Source: Piezodorus guildinii
Taxonomy: Eukaryota; Arthropoda; Insecta; Hemiptera; Pentatomidae
Assembly: GCA_023052935.1 (NCBI GenBank)
Contig: CM041294.1
Location: 89,276,116 to 89,340,115 of the forward strand
DNA: 64,000 bases
Direction of reading: 5' to 3'
Position numbers and translations under genes: made by a program. How positions within the stretch are numbered: the stretch's first letter is position 1; every line of letters starts with the position of its first letter. The notes under the pieces are model-generated. The model saw only the letters and a list, made by a program, of their open reading frames with translations. It did not search any database and was not told where the DNA came from. Shown piece after piece: positions 51,715 through 62,880 of the stretch.

Positions 51715-52580
51715 TTAACTATACATGAAATATGTAATAGGGAAATATTGCGATAGTGAAAGTTTTTCTAATTCCAGTTTTCGACGGATAAACACGTTTT
51801 AGGATCTCCTGTGGTCCTAATGACCAAGTCCCACAAAAAAACTCTGTATGTTCGTGTTCGGTAAGTCTAGCGCGAAAGTAAAAAACGTAGGAAACTGAAA
51901 TTTCATATTTAGACAACTACACTCCCGAGATGTTACAGAAACGTTTTACACCTTTCCTACGATTTTCTTTAAAACAGCTCTAACGATTTTGATTAAATTA
52001 ACTATATCGAATGTAAAATTTAATGGTGTTTAGTCTAATGTAGGTTTCATAATGATTGATATAGTCTGACAGGGCTTAAATGCCGATATTAGAAATTTTA
52101 TACCTCTAAAGTACCTTCAACTTTGTGAATTAAAAAAAAAAATAGGCAAATCATTTTGTTAGCATTGATTAATAACTGCTAAATGTGCATGTTGAGCTAA
52201 TATGATAACTAACTAAAGAAGGAAAGTTTCAATTTTCGTGTTTTTGAACACAAGAATAGAAATATAGATGTATAATATTCTGTTAAATCGCTAAAGATTT
52301 TAGAAAAAATAGCATCTGATACACGGAATATTCAAGGTTAATGGTGAGTGATAAAAAGCCGATAAAACTAACTGATTGCTGGAGATAATAATATAACAGA
52401 TTATTAAATAATATGTTATATTATTATATATTTAGTAAATTTTAATAGAGCACATGTTTCTATTGAAATTCAATTTAATTAATTCTTTAACAATTTATTT
52501 TTATAGCTAAATGTATTTAAAAATTCATAAATTGATTTTAACAACGGAGGTAAGTAAAAGTTGTGTGTTGTGCGCACCAC
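51715..52580 (-). repeat. Dispersed repeat R, long minus-strand copy
   Basis: In plus-strand reading it begins with ATACATGAAATATG and ATTGCGATAGTGAAAGTTTT, then AGTTTTCGACGGATAAACAC, GTTTTAGGATCTCCTGTGGT and GGTAAGTCTAGCGCGAAAGT. These are the reverse complement of the R blocks at 18.3-18.5 kb. It continues through a GATTTTGATTAAATT step to ACAACGGAGGTAAGTAAAAG near 52,545. It is the longest R copy with both the GTAAGTGAAAG-type and the ACACACGACTT-type ends. Confidence 0.6.
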
Positions 52581-53236
52581 AGTTTTTTAATCTGTAAAAG
52601 TAGTATAATATCGCAATATCCTAACAATACCTAAATCAACTATTTATATAAATTTTAAACAATACCAACAGACTCAAAGCTAGTGCTGAGGAGATAGTTG
52701 AAGTGGAGTTGAGGTTGCTGTGGATGTGGTTAATCGTCAGCACTTCATTATTCATGTACACTTCAACCTACAACTGCACTCCTGTCTCTCTATATATTAA
52801 TTCCAATGAATAGTAATGTCTTTCCTGCGAATTTTCTCTAAATAAGAGAGGAAAAATTTTGTAAAGGAAGGTGTATTATTTAATCAGTATAAATCGATAT
52901 TATTATTATTATTATTTTCGAAATATACCCAATATGTAGACACTGTTTTTAAACCTATAAAGTTCCAGCAAACCTTCAAAACTTCGAAAGAACCCTCGAT
53001 CAAACTCTTTCCTGAAAACCATGTTTTCTAAATTTCTGGACGCAAAATTAAAACTCCTAAATTAACTTTATATATGTTTAAATTTTACTAAAGCTGTCAT
53101 ATTTATTTTTATTATTGATTATTCTTATTCTTATTATTTGTTAAAATTAATATTACAACTAAAACTATGATTGATTGTTTCAAAAACATATTATTTGTTT
53201 TGAATTGATGTGTTTATGAGGCACTATTTATGAGAG
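52581..53236. other. Unassigned stretch
   Basis: No gene was recognised. A short inverted block (GAAGTGGAGTTGAGGTTG with its partner CTTCAACCTACAACTGCACT) lies at 52,700-52,790, and an (ATT) run near 52,900. Confidence 0.35.
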
Positions 53237-53500
53237 TGTGGCGGATGCTACACACGCTCGCTCACAGATAGCGCCAGCGGCGTCCATATGGCTTACCGAC
53301 CAAATATAAGAAGACGCTATATCCAATAATATTGTATATTGTTACTAAGTAATGTCATTGTAAGTATAATTACTTATATAACTGTTTTATGACAATAAAT
53401 AAAGCACTCAAGGCAATTTGACCTAGGGCCAAGACTCTAGTCTGTTAGCAAAGCTCTCACTGTCAATTATTGACATACATGACTAACATCCCCAATACCT
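53237..53500 (+). repeat. Solo-LTR-like segment
   Basis: It starts TGTGGCGGATGCTACACACG and includes CAGATAGCGCCAGCGGC, an ATATAAGAAGACG promoter-like box, and AATAAATAAAGCACTC (53,394-53,406) as a possible poly(A) signal. It then reaches an ACTAACA-type end near 53,490. The order TG, TATA-like box, AATAAA, CA fits an LTR, but no partner LTR or internal genes are present and the ends are uncertain. Confidence 0.4.
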
Positions 53501-53616
53501 GGCACAGCTCTGTAGATCACCTATCTGGTATCTCCCTAGGTCAGACTAACTCTGCCTTTATATCGTAATGAGTCTATCTTTATGTAACATCCTTCTTGAA
53601 CCTTCTAACCTTCGCT

Positions 53617-53766
53617 ACTGTCGTGCTACTACCACGCAGGGTGATTCTCTCCGACTATCCTACGCTACTGTCCTGCTACTATCACGCAGGGTGAATCCTT
53701 TCCTAACCCACACTACTGGTGTACTTCTACCACATAGAGTGTAATTCAACTTATCCAGTCCTCTCT
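53617..53766 (+). repeat. Three-unit tandem repeat of about 51 bp
   Basis: The unit CTACTGTCGTGCTACTACCA with CGCAGGGTGA recurs as CTACTGTCCTGCTACTATCA with CGCAGGGTGA and as CTACTGGTGTACTTCTACCA with CATAGAGTGT. A related TACGTGCTACTACCACGGCG lies at 53,840. It is a minisatellite-like array beside the LTR-like segment; function unknown. The DNA from 53,850 to 54,140 is unassigned. Confidence 0.75.
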
Positions 53767-54139
53767 GCTAATTGGTAGGTGCGGATTCGCCCCCTACCTG
53801 GCAGAGTAACCTCATGCCTGGTGCTGCGGTACGTGCTACTACCACGGCGAGCACCATCTCCGCCATACTCTCTTCCTTGCATGAATACGCAATCGTCGAG
53901 GCCTTCTGATACCCTTTCTTGTCCATTATAACAACCATATCTCGATAAGTGTATTACTTGTTAATTATGTATTATTTGTATGTATGTATTACTTATTATT
54001 TATATCATTATTGTATTATCATTTGTTTATTATGTATTTGTTTATTGTGTATTATTTGTTGCATCCGTTAATTATTTGTTTTAATTAATATTATTATTCA
54101 ATGTTTCAACTAAAACCATAATCGTTTATGAATTATAAA

Positions 54140-55640
54140 GCTAACAGTACTAATACTTCGGGACTTTTCAAAAGCTTTTGATTCCCTTGACCATTCTATC
54201 CTTTTTCCAAACTAAAATCTTTATCATTTTCCAACAGTACTATTCGGTGGTTTCAATATTTCCTCTTCTAACAGGACTCAAGCAGTTTCCATTTCCAATC
54301 ATACTCTATCTTCTATTCTTGCCCTCTCGGCAGGTGTGGCTCAGGGCTCAAGTATCTCCCCCCTCCTTTTCAACTCCTTCATCAATGATCTTCCCTATTC
54401 AATCCATCACTGCTTCTATCATTTATATGCCGACGACTTTCAGATCTACCCATCCTTTTCTCCTTCTGAGTTATTCGTAGCATTTGCCAATATTCAGGAA
54501 GACCTAGATGGAATCTGTGCCTGGGCAACCCTGAATAAACTAAGGCTTAATGCTGAGAAAACGCAGGCCACTGTTATAGGTTCCAATTCCCTCCTTAGAT
54601 CCAATACTTCCTTTCCAAGTCTAATCCTAAATGGTCACCCAATACCTTTAGCACCTCTGTCAAAAATCTTGGTATCACCATTGATCAAACCCTTACTTGG
54701 TAACCCCATATTTCCCGACGAACGATAAGCACTCTTAAGTTTTTTCATCGCTCCCGGCATCTTCTCCCTCTTCCCACCCGTAAGCTTCTCGTCTCCTCGT
54801 TAATATTCCCCCACTTCGATTACTGCTGTGTGGTATATGGTGGCCTCCCAAAGGTGCTCGAAGATAGACTCAAGCTTATCATGAACATGTTCATAAGATT
54901 TATCTTCGGCACCTCGAAGAGGTCTTCAGGGACCCACTTATACAGCGAGTTGAAGTGGCTCCTACCTGCTACACGGGGGAAATATTTTCTCGGATCATAC
55001 CTTTACAAAATCATTAACTTCCAGTACCCTCCATACATTCACAGCATCCTTAAATTTAAATCCTCTGTCCACTCTCTCGAAACTAGATCCCGCCATTCCG
55101 ACCTTTACATTCCCAACCATAGAACTAAATCTTTTGATCACTCCTTTTACATCCGTTCTGCAACCCTCTAGAATTCCCTACCTACTCATATTCGCCATGC
55201 TTCTTCCTTTCTCTCATTCAAATCACACCTTTTCCAACATCTTTTGGCATCCCAAATAGATGCACAACAAATGTAAACCTGCAACTGACTTATTTTAATT
55301 TTAATACAAGTTATAAATATCTATTTTACCCTAATCCTAGCAGTGTGGAATAATTAGTTGTTTTTTTTTCTTTTGTTTTTTTTTTCTAATTCCCTCAACC
55401 CTATTAGTAGCCTTTAGGGGCTTTCTCTTCTTTCTTTCTTTTTTTTTTTTTTTCTAATATTGTGTGTTTATTATCCATACTTTTTTTACATTAATGTATA
55501 TAAGTCTAGGTAGTGTTTAATTTTTCCTTTTTGCACATTTGTAAATAAAAATTAATTTTATTGTTTTCTTGACCAGACATATATATGAATATCTACTGTT
55601 CATTTCTGTTATTCTTAAGGGACGTAGTCCCAGAATAAAG
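54140..55640 (+). mobile_element. H-family LINE, longest copy with RT core
   Basis: This copy begins inside the RT domain: DFSKAFDSLDHSIL near 54,155, then VAQGSSISPLLFNSFINDLP and the catalytic HLYADDFQIY (54,425). DLDGICAWATLNKLRLNAEK and IRFIFGTSKRSS follow, then ELKWLLPATRGKYFLGSYLY, SRHSDLYIPNHRTKSFDHSF and SHLFQHL. Several shifts separate these frames. The 3' UTR ends with TTATTCTTAAGGGACGTAGT then CCCAGAATAAAGTATTATTA, the family hairpin. It gives the fullest view of this CR1-like protein. Confidence 0.85.
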
Positions 55641-55734
55641 TATTATTATTATTAATCGTTTGTTTCAAAAAAATATTCTTTGCTTTAAATTGATTTTCTA
55701 AAATGAGTGTATCTGGTACTGATGACCAAGATGT

Positions 55735-56460
55735 TTTGAGTGCGGTGTATGAGGGTGTCTTTGGGGATCTTGAACCTAAAATAAAACGACTATTTAACTG
55801 CCTGATACGTTTCATCTTTGGGATATCCAGAGACACTTGTGTAACCCGATTCTACGAGTTAAAGTGACTTTACTCTTCCTACTATTCTAAGTACTTCCTG
55901 GCATCCTTTTTCCTTCAAGTTCTCCGCTCCTAACGTACATCATTAACCTCTGATATGTTTTCATTGAAATACTCGTTCGCGGTCTTCAGACCTGTATATG
56001 ACGCCTCATCGAACCGGATCTTTCGACAGATCATTCCTTATCCGATCCTCGTCCGTATGGAATTCTGTTCCTTCTTATATCAGTCGCTCCAATAATCTTA
56101 CTTCCTTCAAATCCCGTTTGTCAAAACCCTTCCTGTTTATCCGATTATCAAATAATCCCAATTAATTCGCAAATTTCAATAAAAATAAGTAAATAGAACT
56201 GAAAGAAACGATTATTTATTATATTTTACTCTTTTCATACGCATTGTAAATATGAACATATAAATATTTACATTTATTTTTTTCGTCTAGTTTGTTTTTC
56301 TAAATTATTATAAGAAGCTGCCTGTTAATTTGTTAACATTGTTCATATTTAACATTTCTGTTGGTTTTTGTTTGTGGTTTTACTCTAAGATACTGAAGTT
56401 CTAATTGAATTTTTCTATAATATTATTCTGAAGGAATTTGTCCCAGAATAAATTATTATT
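55735..56460 (+). mobile_element. H-family LINE, second copy in series
   Basis: Directly behind the previous copy and in the same orientation it reads VFGDLEPKIKRLFNCLIRFI, FGISRDTCVTRFYELK, SKYFLASFFLQVLRS and SFDRSFLIRSSSVWNSVPSY. The hairpin (TTCTGAAGGAATTTGTCCCAGAATAAA, left arm decayed) lies at 56,422-56,450. A head-to-tail pair of the same family may reflect insertion into the TTATT tail of the first. Confidence 0.75.
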
Positions 56461-56599
56461 ATATGGATCACGTGAATCCTCTATGGTTCTTCCTTTGGTT
56501 TGTCCATGAAATTTTCATCTTCTTTATCATGTCTTTCTTTCATCTGACCACTTTGTATCAGTCCTTTTATTTTTTTCCTCTGGCTGAACTAACCATGTC

Positions 56600-56850
56600 A
56601 TATTATAATACTTGGTACGGCCCAAATCAACAACATATCGGACATTAAGGTCTTTATGGATAAGTTTGTCGGTGACTGCCTTAAGGAACACCAGCAGACT
56701 GAGTAAATAGAGATGAATAGGAAATATTGTGGTTTATTTTGAAATATCTTTCCGAGAAGTAGGACTATCAGTGCTGATGAGACAACATCCACCACACGCT
56801 GACATTGTTGGATAGTGGAGTAGGAGGGAGTAGGATTAGAGGTCAATTTT
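56600..56850 (-). mobile_element. Jockey J2 copy with two internal deletions
   Basis: The minus strand stitches three distant RT regions in their correct order. STIQQCQRVVDVVSSAL comes from before the catalytic domain, a FSSIYSVSAGVP-like step from near its middle, and TNKLIHKDLNVRYVVDLGRT from near the end. The full-length protein has these hundreds of residues apart, so two large deletions have occurred. Confidence 0.65.
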
Positions 56851-57899
56851 AGTCCACTTCATTACTTGTTAACCCAAGTATCTACAAATATTTTAATTGG
56901 TTTAATAATGTGACAATGAAGTGAATATTACCACATAGTCACTATGTTTATTATAATGACGATTATGAAAATAGATTGAGATAAATTTGATAAAATGGCC
57001 TCTATTATTTTAATATGAAAAATTGTAAGTATAATAAAAATGTAAATGATTTTTAAAAACAATTTAAGATAGAGAAAATGTTGTATGATTATAATTTTTA
57101 AACATCTATAACATTGTTGAAAATTTAAGCCTGTTATTAAATTATTGTTTTTAGTTTTTTATTAATTTTTCTGAAGATAGAGCATAGACCTCGAGAAAGT
57201 TCTAATCAAGTATCTAATATGATTTTTAAACGTTTATCATTAAATGTACCAGGTCTCTAATCACAAAGATAGAAACGAATATAAAAAATAAAGCGACGGA
57301 AAAGGCTCAGATTCGTTGGACTCATTATTTCCTGGATATTTAACGAATCCTTTCCGTAAGGTAATTTTTTTTTTTTTTTAATGCACCTATATTTAGAATA
57401 AAACGGTCATTCAAAACTGGATAACTAATTTCGAATTCAAATATTAATTATAGTATTTTACGAAATCCATTAAAAACTCAAAACGCCGCTTCCTCGAAAA
57501 ATATAAATTCATGAAATACTCTGGTATTGATGCCTCGTCACCCAATCAGTCTCCAGAGCACTCAGCTTCAATATTTAAATTCCTGTTAATTGAAATTCAG
57601 ACTTTGCAATTTTAGCCTTGTTGAACTTAATGATTATCGCCGGGAGCCGTTAATTGAATTCTCAATTACTATCTTTCCCTTCCACCGTGGATTGATTCCT
57701 CCTGAATATTAATCAGGGAAGGCTTTTGATACTCCACGGTCGAAGCGGCTTGAGCAAGTTCCTTCTACTAAAAGGAAAAGGATTTGCTTTAGTATTTAAA
57801 TTATATTTTCTCAGGAAGGATCTTATCGTATTTTATCATGTAAAAAAAAAAACTACCAGTAGCTATTAGAAGGTGCAAAACTTTAAAACAAATCGTAAT
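56851..57899. other. Unassigned stretch, possibly unique DNA
   Basis: No frame or repeat family was recognised. Around 57,660-57,760 a less AT-rich block has CCACCGTGGA and, some 60 bp on, TCCACGGTCG as an inverted pair. It could be host non-coding DNA. Confidence 0.3.
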
Positions 57900-58081
57900 A
57901 ATCGATTAATAAGCTTAAATTAAATAATATATAATGGAGAAGTTGGTTTCGGGTGCGGTTATCAACATCATACTTTAAAGAAATATTTGTACATTGACTG
58001 TATTTAAACTCTGTTATCTATTTATTTATTTTTAATTTTGCTCGACACCATATTTTCTAAGAATTGTTTTTATTTTTTTTT

Positions 58082-58148
<67 letters not shown>

Positions 58149-58275
58149 CTCATATATTTACCTATAATTGTAAATAGTATTTAAATATGTCCCTTCTATC
58201 TGTTGGTTAGACATTTATATTTTAACTGTACAAACATGTTATTCTTAAGAGACCCAGCCCCAGAATAAAAATTAT
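57900..58275 (+). mobile_element. H-family LINE 3' UTR with (TA)n
   Basis: Ends TTATTCTTAAGAGACCCAGC then CCCAGAATAAAAATTATTTT, a decayed version of the family hairpin. The upstream part contains a long TA run (58,090-58,144). No coding sequence was found before it, so the start is uncertain. Confidence 0.5.
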
Positions 58276-58294
58276 TTTATACTCTATTCTATTC

Positions 58295-58296
<2 letters not shown>

Positions 58297-58361
<65 letters not shown>
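58297..58361. repeat. (TA)n microsatellite
   Basis: About 32 TA units between the tail of the H LINE and the Penelope-like remnant. Confidence 0.95.
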
Positions 58362-58362
<1 letters not shown>

Positions 58363-58363
58363 T

Positions 58364-58890
58364 ATAAAATAACTATACCATGAGATAAGCACAAACAGAT
58401 TTTAAACTATTCCATACAGACCGACACTTTCCGAAAAATTTGCTAAAACACTCAACATTAACAAAAATAATATTGATTCTGCCATTACTTTCAAAAACAT
58501 AAATACTTTTAAAAAAAATAATACCCAAAGTATTAAAAAAAATGAAATATTCCGACAAATTAGACCGTAAATCAAATATGGTATAAAAAATTTCAAATGC
58601 GGAAAGTCTTATTTTGGAACATCAGAATAATATTTACAAAGGAGAGTGTATCAACACAAACAATGCTGCACACAAAAAACCCTAATAAACCAGATAAAAC
58701 TGCCCTCACCACTCATTAAAAACAAAGAAATGAGACATACATTCAAATTTTAAAAAAACAGTTTCAAACGAAATTTCTAAGAAACTATTACCATAGAAAA
58801 ATATAAAAATCACGCCATAAATAGAACATCTGAAGTCCAAAACCTTAATTCATGTTACTCAAATTTAATAAACACATATTTACAAAAGGT
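58364..58890 (+). mobile_element. Penelope-like element, GIY-YIG end
   Basis: The plus strand reads, through stops and shifts, the C-terminal part of a Penelope-like element. A linker (PYRPTLSEKFAKTLNINKNN) comes first, then a GIY-YIG endonuclease: YGIKNFKCGKSYFGTSE, with the GIY and YIG positions changed. Next is YLQRRVYQHKQCC with the expected Arg and His, then TALTTH and RHTFKF. A closing NRTSEVQNLNSCYSNLINTY segment follows. Such endonucleases nick DNA for these RT elements. The RT domain is missing and stops are present, so it is dead. The 61- and 64-codon minus frames opposite are shadows. Confidence 0.65.
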
Positions 58891-58904
58891 GTGAATAATA
58901 ATAA

Positions 58905-59145
58905 TTTTTTTTTTATTTATATTTTATTGAATTTTACAACTGTATATTACATAAATACAATGAGTAAAAGTGATGAATTATAATAAAAGGCGTATAAGGC
59001 TTGTGAAGAAACTACCCAGCGGTAGTACTTCGATGTTTATTTAAGAAAGTAGATCTCGAGGCCATCTTCTTTTCAATCGCTTCGGAGGGTTGTCAGGAAT
59101 ATGCGAGGTTGATAGGTTGCGGACAAGAGGGTTTGTATGAGTTAT
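58905..59145 (-). mobile_element. Jockey J2 3' end, minus strand
   Basis: The minus strand reads YSNPLVRNLSTSHIPDNPPK and RLKRRWPRDLLS near 59,130-59,045. The J2 3' UTR (GTACTACCGCTGGGTAGTTT, CATTGTATTTATGTAATATA) follows and a tail of A at 58,905. It lies tail to tail with the Penelope remnant. Confidence 0.8.
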
Positions 59146-59997
59146 GAGTTTGGAATTAAAAGTAATAATGATAATAAGTACAAAATAAAATAAAAACAAA
59201 TAAACAAAAGGAGAAAACCCTTGACTCCTGACGTCATAAATTTGGGAAATCCTTCATACCTGAACTTTTCCTTAGCATCTTTGCTTCAGTGTTCTTTCAA
59301 AGTTTATAGTATACTCATATCTATATGTATGACAATATTTTATAGCAAATTTTAAGTAAATTTCTAATAATATATTTAATGTAAATTATACTTGAAATAT
59401 CTATTTAACTACTATTTTTCTATTCTCAAAACGTTGCATAATTAAAATTGTTTATTTGTTGACTGAAACCTAAGAACAGTAGAAAACTTAAATTATCAAC
59501 AGTCGATAACTAATCAAACAATACATATATATTACTAATATTGTAATCAGTTTACTAGTACTAAAGAGGTTTCTTTACTCTAGAGACTGCTACTTCAGAG
59601 GGACAATCCGGGAGCGATGGATCGTAAAGGATCCGGCATTTCAATTTCCTCTCCACTCCAACACCCCTTTAACACTCAGTTCCAACTTCCACCTCCCACC
59701 TTCCACCTTCCACTTCCCACCAATCGCATCTTTCCCTTTCGCTATTTCCTTAGCACCTCTTCATCGGATAACCTGAACCGATAATACGGCAGTTGTTTCT
59801 CTCAAGCAAGGAATATTTATTCTTGATAAGAAATCTGAGCTATTTGGGTAAAAGGTTTTATTTTTACTTTTTTTAAGAACGAGAAATCAAGTTGTTTTAT
59901 TTCTTATAGTTCGATATAATTAGGAATCATAAACATCATTATGAAGAAACTGTACTGACCAAATGAACCGCGTTTTTTTTCGGTCCTGTGTTATGAT
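59146..59997. other. Unassigned, with a pyrimidine-rich island
   Basis: From 59,655 to 59,740 the plus strand is CT-rich with short repeats of CTTCCACC(T)CCCAC. A 55-codon frame from an ATG at 59,617 to 59,784 runs through it, but there is no supporting motif. The remainder is AT-rich without recognised features. Confidence 0.35.
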
Positions 59998-60335
59998 AAC
60001 TAATATATAAAAATCTTGCGTCACGATGTTTGTGTCCGTACTCCTCTGAAACGGCTGGACCGATTTTTACGTAATTTTGTATTACATTATCAATGATGTA
60101 CATCTCACATCATTACATGATACATCAATGAGAATCGGCCATAAAGTATATTTTATACCGCTAGGTGATTAAGGTGTCCCCATCCAGAAAATGTTTACTT
60201 TGTTTTTTTCACGAAATTTTTTTTATTTATTTTATTTTATTGCATCCAAAAATACCTATAACCTAAAATTTTCACCCTCTTTCTTTAGTGAGCATCCTCG
60301 CATTTTTTATAACGAATTTCTTTTATTTTATTTTT
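59998..60335 (+). mobile_element. Helitron-like 5' end, copy 2
   Basis: CTAATATATAAAAATCTTGC then GTCACGATGTTTGTGTCCG, CTGAAACGGCTGGACCGATT, GAGAATCGGCC and CCGCTAGGTGATTAAGG are the same blocks as at 41.02-41.17 kb and match the common arthropod Helitron start. No 3' hairpin end was identified. Confidence 0.6.
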
Positions 60336-60374
60336 TTGTTTGAACAATCTCTATACAATTTAACTGTCGTTCAT

Positions 60375-60500
60375 AATACAAAATCTGGGACGGGCAAAAC
60401 ATGACTTACTTAAATAACAGTTTATTCAGTTTCGTTGGAAAAAAAAAATTTAAATTAAATAATCTAAAATTTTTATAACCAAAACATTATTGTTATAAAC
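60375..60500 (+). repeat. Dispersed repeat R, fragment
   Basis: AAAATCTGGGACGGGCAAAA, TTCAGTTTCGTTGGAAAAAA and TTAAATTAAATAATC follow the order of the R copy at 46.46-46.58 kb. Confidence 0.5.
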
Positions 60501-60719
60501 ATTTAAACAACACACTTATTATTTAAACGTCCAAATATTCACTAGAAATAATTTTCATAGCAACAACAACGTTTTCCAGGTGAGATAGTATTTATATAAA
60601 GTTTCATTACAAATTATCTCAATCCTAGACATTACAACACCACCTAACACAATATCACGACTGCTGGAAATTTTGGAAAATTCGACTTAACCAAGACGAT
60701 GTTATGGGATTAACAACAT

Positions 60720-61340
60720 ATTTCTTTTAGTCTTCAACATAAAAACTGCCCTACAGTATATTTTGACAACATCTAAATTCCATAAACCGACACAATAAGA
60801 TATCTCGGCTTAACATTCGACAGAAGAATGATATGCGGCCCACAAAACACTAAAACTTTTATACACACTTCTTTCAAGACGTTCAAAATTAAAACTTGGA
60901 CAGAAATTTTACACTTACGTATACTTACTGAAAATAATTTACACTTAGGCATTACAGATATACGGGGCAGCCAAAAAGACAAAAGAATTCATTTTTCAAT
61001 CCAAAACTTTTAAAACTATAACAAATTCTTCATGGTACGTTAACAAACAATACTTTACATACAGATTCGAGCCCTCTACAAGCGTTTCATGATAACTTAC
61101 ACAGAAATAGCAACTAGTTATTACTAAACATGATCATTACCTCAACATCAATGCTCAACAACCACAGAAGGCTAAAAGAAGTTGGATAAGGGACCTCCTA
61201 ACGTAAATGCCAATTAGGACATGACAGAAAGAGATGTAACTTGTTAGAGAAAGCCTATTTGCCAATAGGCCCGTAAAAAAATACCAGTGGTTACTCGAGA
61301 TATAATTGTAAAATTAGTTTGAATTACCTAAACGTAAAAT
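60720..61340 (+). mobile_element. Jockey J3, 5'-truncated degenerate copy
   Basis: Recognisable steps are FDNI..IP then TDTIRYLGLTFDRRM (60,790), SRRSKLKLL-like, LGITDIRGSQKDK, FQSKTFKTITNSSW and a final RRLKEVG/KRSWIRDLLT near 61,170-61,200 in shifted frames. The 3' UTR (CCTATTTGCCAATAGGCCCG) follows. Many stops are present. Nearest relative in the window: 39.88-40.26 kb. Confidence 0.65.
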
Positions 61341-62334
61341 ATTTGTGTAACCTTGACTTGTATTAATAATAACAAAAACAAACATACGAATAAATTTCAA
61401 CATTCTAAGTGATATAATTGCTAGTTATCACTGACACATGAATGCTACTACACAATTAAAATCGCTAAAATAGTCATTTTCTAGTGCTATGAAAACGATG
61501 AGCTTAAAGGACAAATCTAACTTCGCATAAGAAAATGTACAATATTTGATTTCGTTATGAGTATGTTAATTCAAATCTATCTGATTTTAGCTTTAAATTT
61601 TAGTGATTCCATGTTTTGGGGTTTGACGTAAACTTAATGCTGGTGCTACACTATTCTGATCCACCTAATTTATTCCTGAATCCCCACGTCTGACTTAAGC
61701 ATTCCTGCATAAGTCATTTTCCATTGAATTATTTATGGTTTTTCATATTGGTTAACTGTCTATAAACAGATTTATAAACAGTTATACCCTAATATAGATT
61801 GGAAATAATAAACCATTGTGTAATCATTTGCAGCCTTAATTTTTTTGTAATTTGGTCATCACGACGCGCAGTGGAAAATATGATAGATTTAGGTGGACAA
61901 AATTCTGAAACTTGTCTATATTTAACTTTTGGGGTCCCAGATTACGGAAAAAATATGAAAATAATTATAAAAACTAATTAAATTTTTGGCACGATTGGCG
62001 AGCGCACAATGATCAAACATCAAATTTATTTGCTAAAATCTAAAACTTCTCTACATTTTACCTTTGAAGTCCCAAAATATGGGAGAAATAATTAAATAAA
62101 TCTAATAATGGCTCGGAGTTGCTAAAACCTGCTAATAGATGTATTTTATATCATTTGGGAAATTCCTGATATTATAGATTGTAAAACATTTGATTTGGAG
62201 TGCTGTGCCTGAAAAAAATTATGTATCACCCAAAACGCAAAAAATCGCAAAAATTCATTGTAATATCTAAAGACTAGAAACATTGATGAAACAAATCCTT
62301 CAAACAATAACATGGTACAACTTGTGGTTTATAT
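61341..62334. other. Unassigned, with a diverged internal repeat
   Basis: Around 61,905-61,975 (AACTTGTCTATATTTAACTT, GGGGTCCCAGATTACGGAAA) and 62,040-62,100 (AACTTCTCTACATTTTACCT, GAAGTCCCAAAATATGGGAG) the same unit appears twice, about 135 bp apart. The segment 61,740-61,850 resembles 51,600-51,700 (AACAGTTAT..TAATATAG..AATAAAC). No gene was recognised. Confidence 0.35.
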
Positions 62335-62341
62335 AGTTTTT

Positions 62342-62421
62342 CGTTATTGAATAAGGGCATACATTTACAAATTGCTGAATTAACTCTACAGGTAAGATTG
62401 CAATGTATATTCAATAACGAG
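62342..62421. repeat. Short inverted repeat, MITE-like
   Basis: TCGTTATTGAATA (62,342-62,354) and TATTCAATAACGA (62,409-62,421) are perfect 13-bp inverted copies about 54 bp apart. The flanks are partly palindromic too (GTAAGATTGCAATG near 62,391 with CTTACCTG further right). A small MITE or fold-back element is possible. Confidence 0.5.
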
Positions 62422-62689
62422 TTTTGAAATATAATGTCTTACCTGTCTCAGCAATGTCCATTGTTAAATAAAAGCAAAAAGACTTAGTTCTAAATACATT
62501 TTAAACACACTGAATACACTAGATAATCCCACTGCCGGTTATTAGGCACTTGTGTTTACAGGAATGATTCACTCATTTACTATTTATTTGTACACGGTAT
62601 GCCAGGAAATATTTGTACTAAGGGTCTTGCTAACTAATAGTAAAAAGGTGAAGCACTGGAAGATTACAAACTTTTGACTTGACTTTTGT

Positions 62690-62880
62690 CCACCTAAATT
62701 TGTGACTTTGCCTACTGTGCGACGTTTTGACTACCCTAGCCCTTTGCGTCTTCCAAATCGAATTTCCGGTTCTAAACCGAGCAATCCACTTACGGACGGT
62801 ACTTTCTCCTAAGTCATCATCGTCATACACACTGCAATTTTTTTAAACTCTCTATGCAACGGATTTTTCTTTTCAAAAAT
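62690..62880 (-). mobile_element. Mariner transposase scrap
   Basis: The minus strand reads YDDDDLGESTVRKWIARFRT, then after a shift FDLEDAKG. This is the second helix-turn-helix of a mariner transposase, similar in layout to DDVCEESIVLKWTARFRTGY at 46.07 kb. No end repeats or catalytic region were found. Confidence 0.6.

Noticed and set aside
59617..59784. 55-codon frame over a CT-rich island
   Set aside because: Low complexity explains the open frame; no start context, splice site or homology support.
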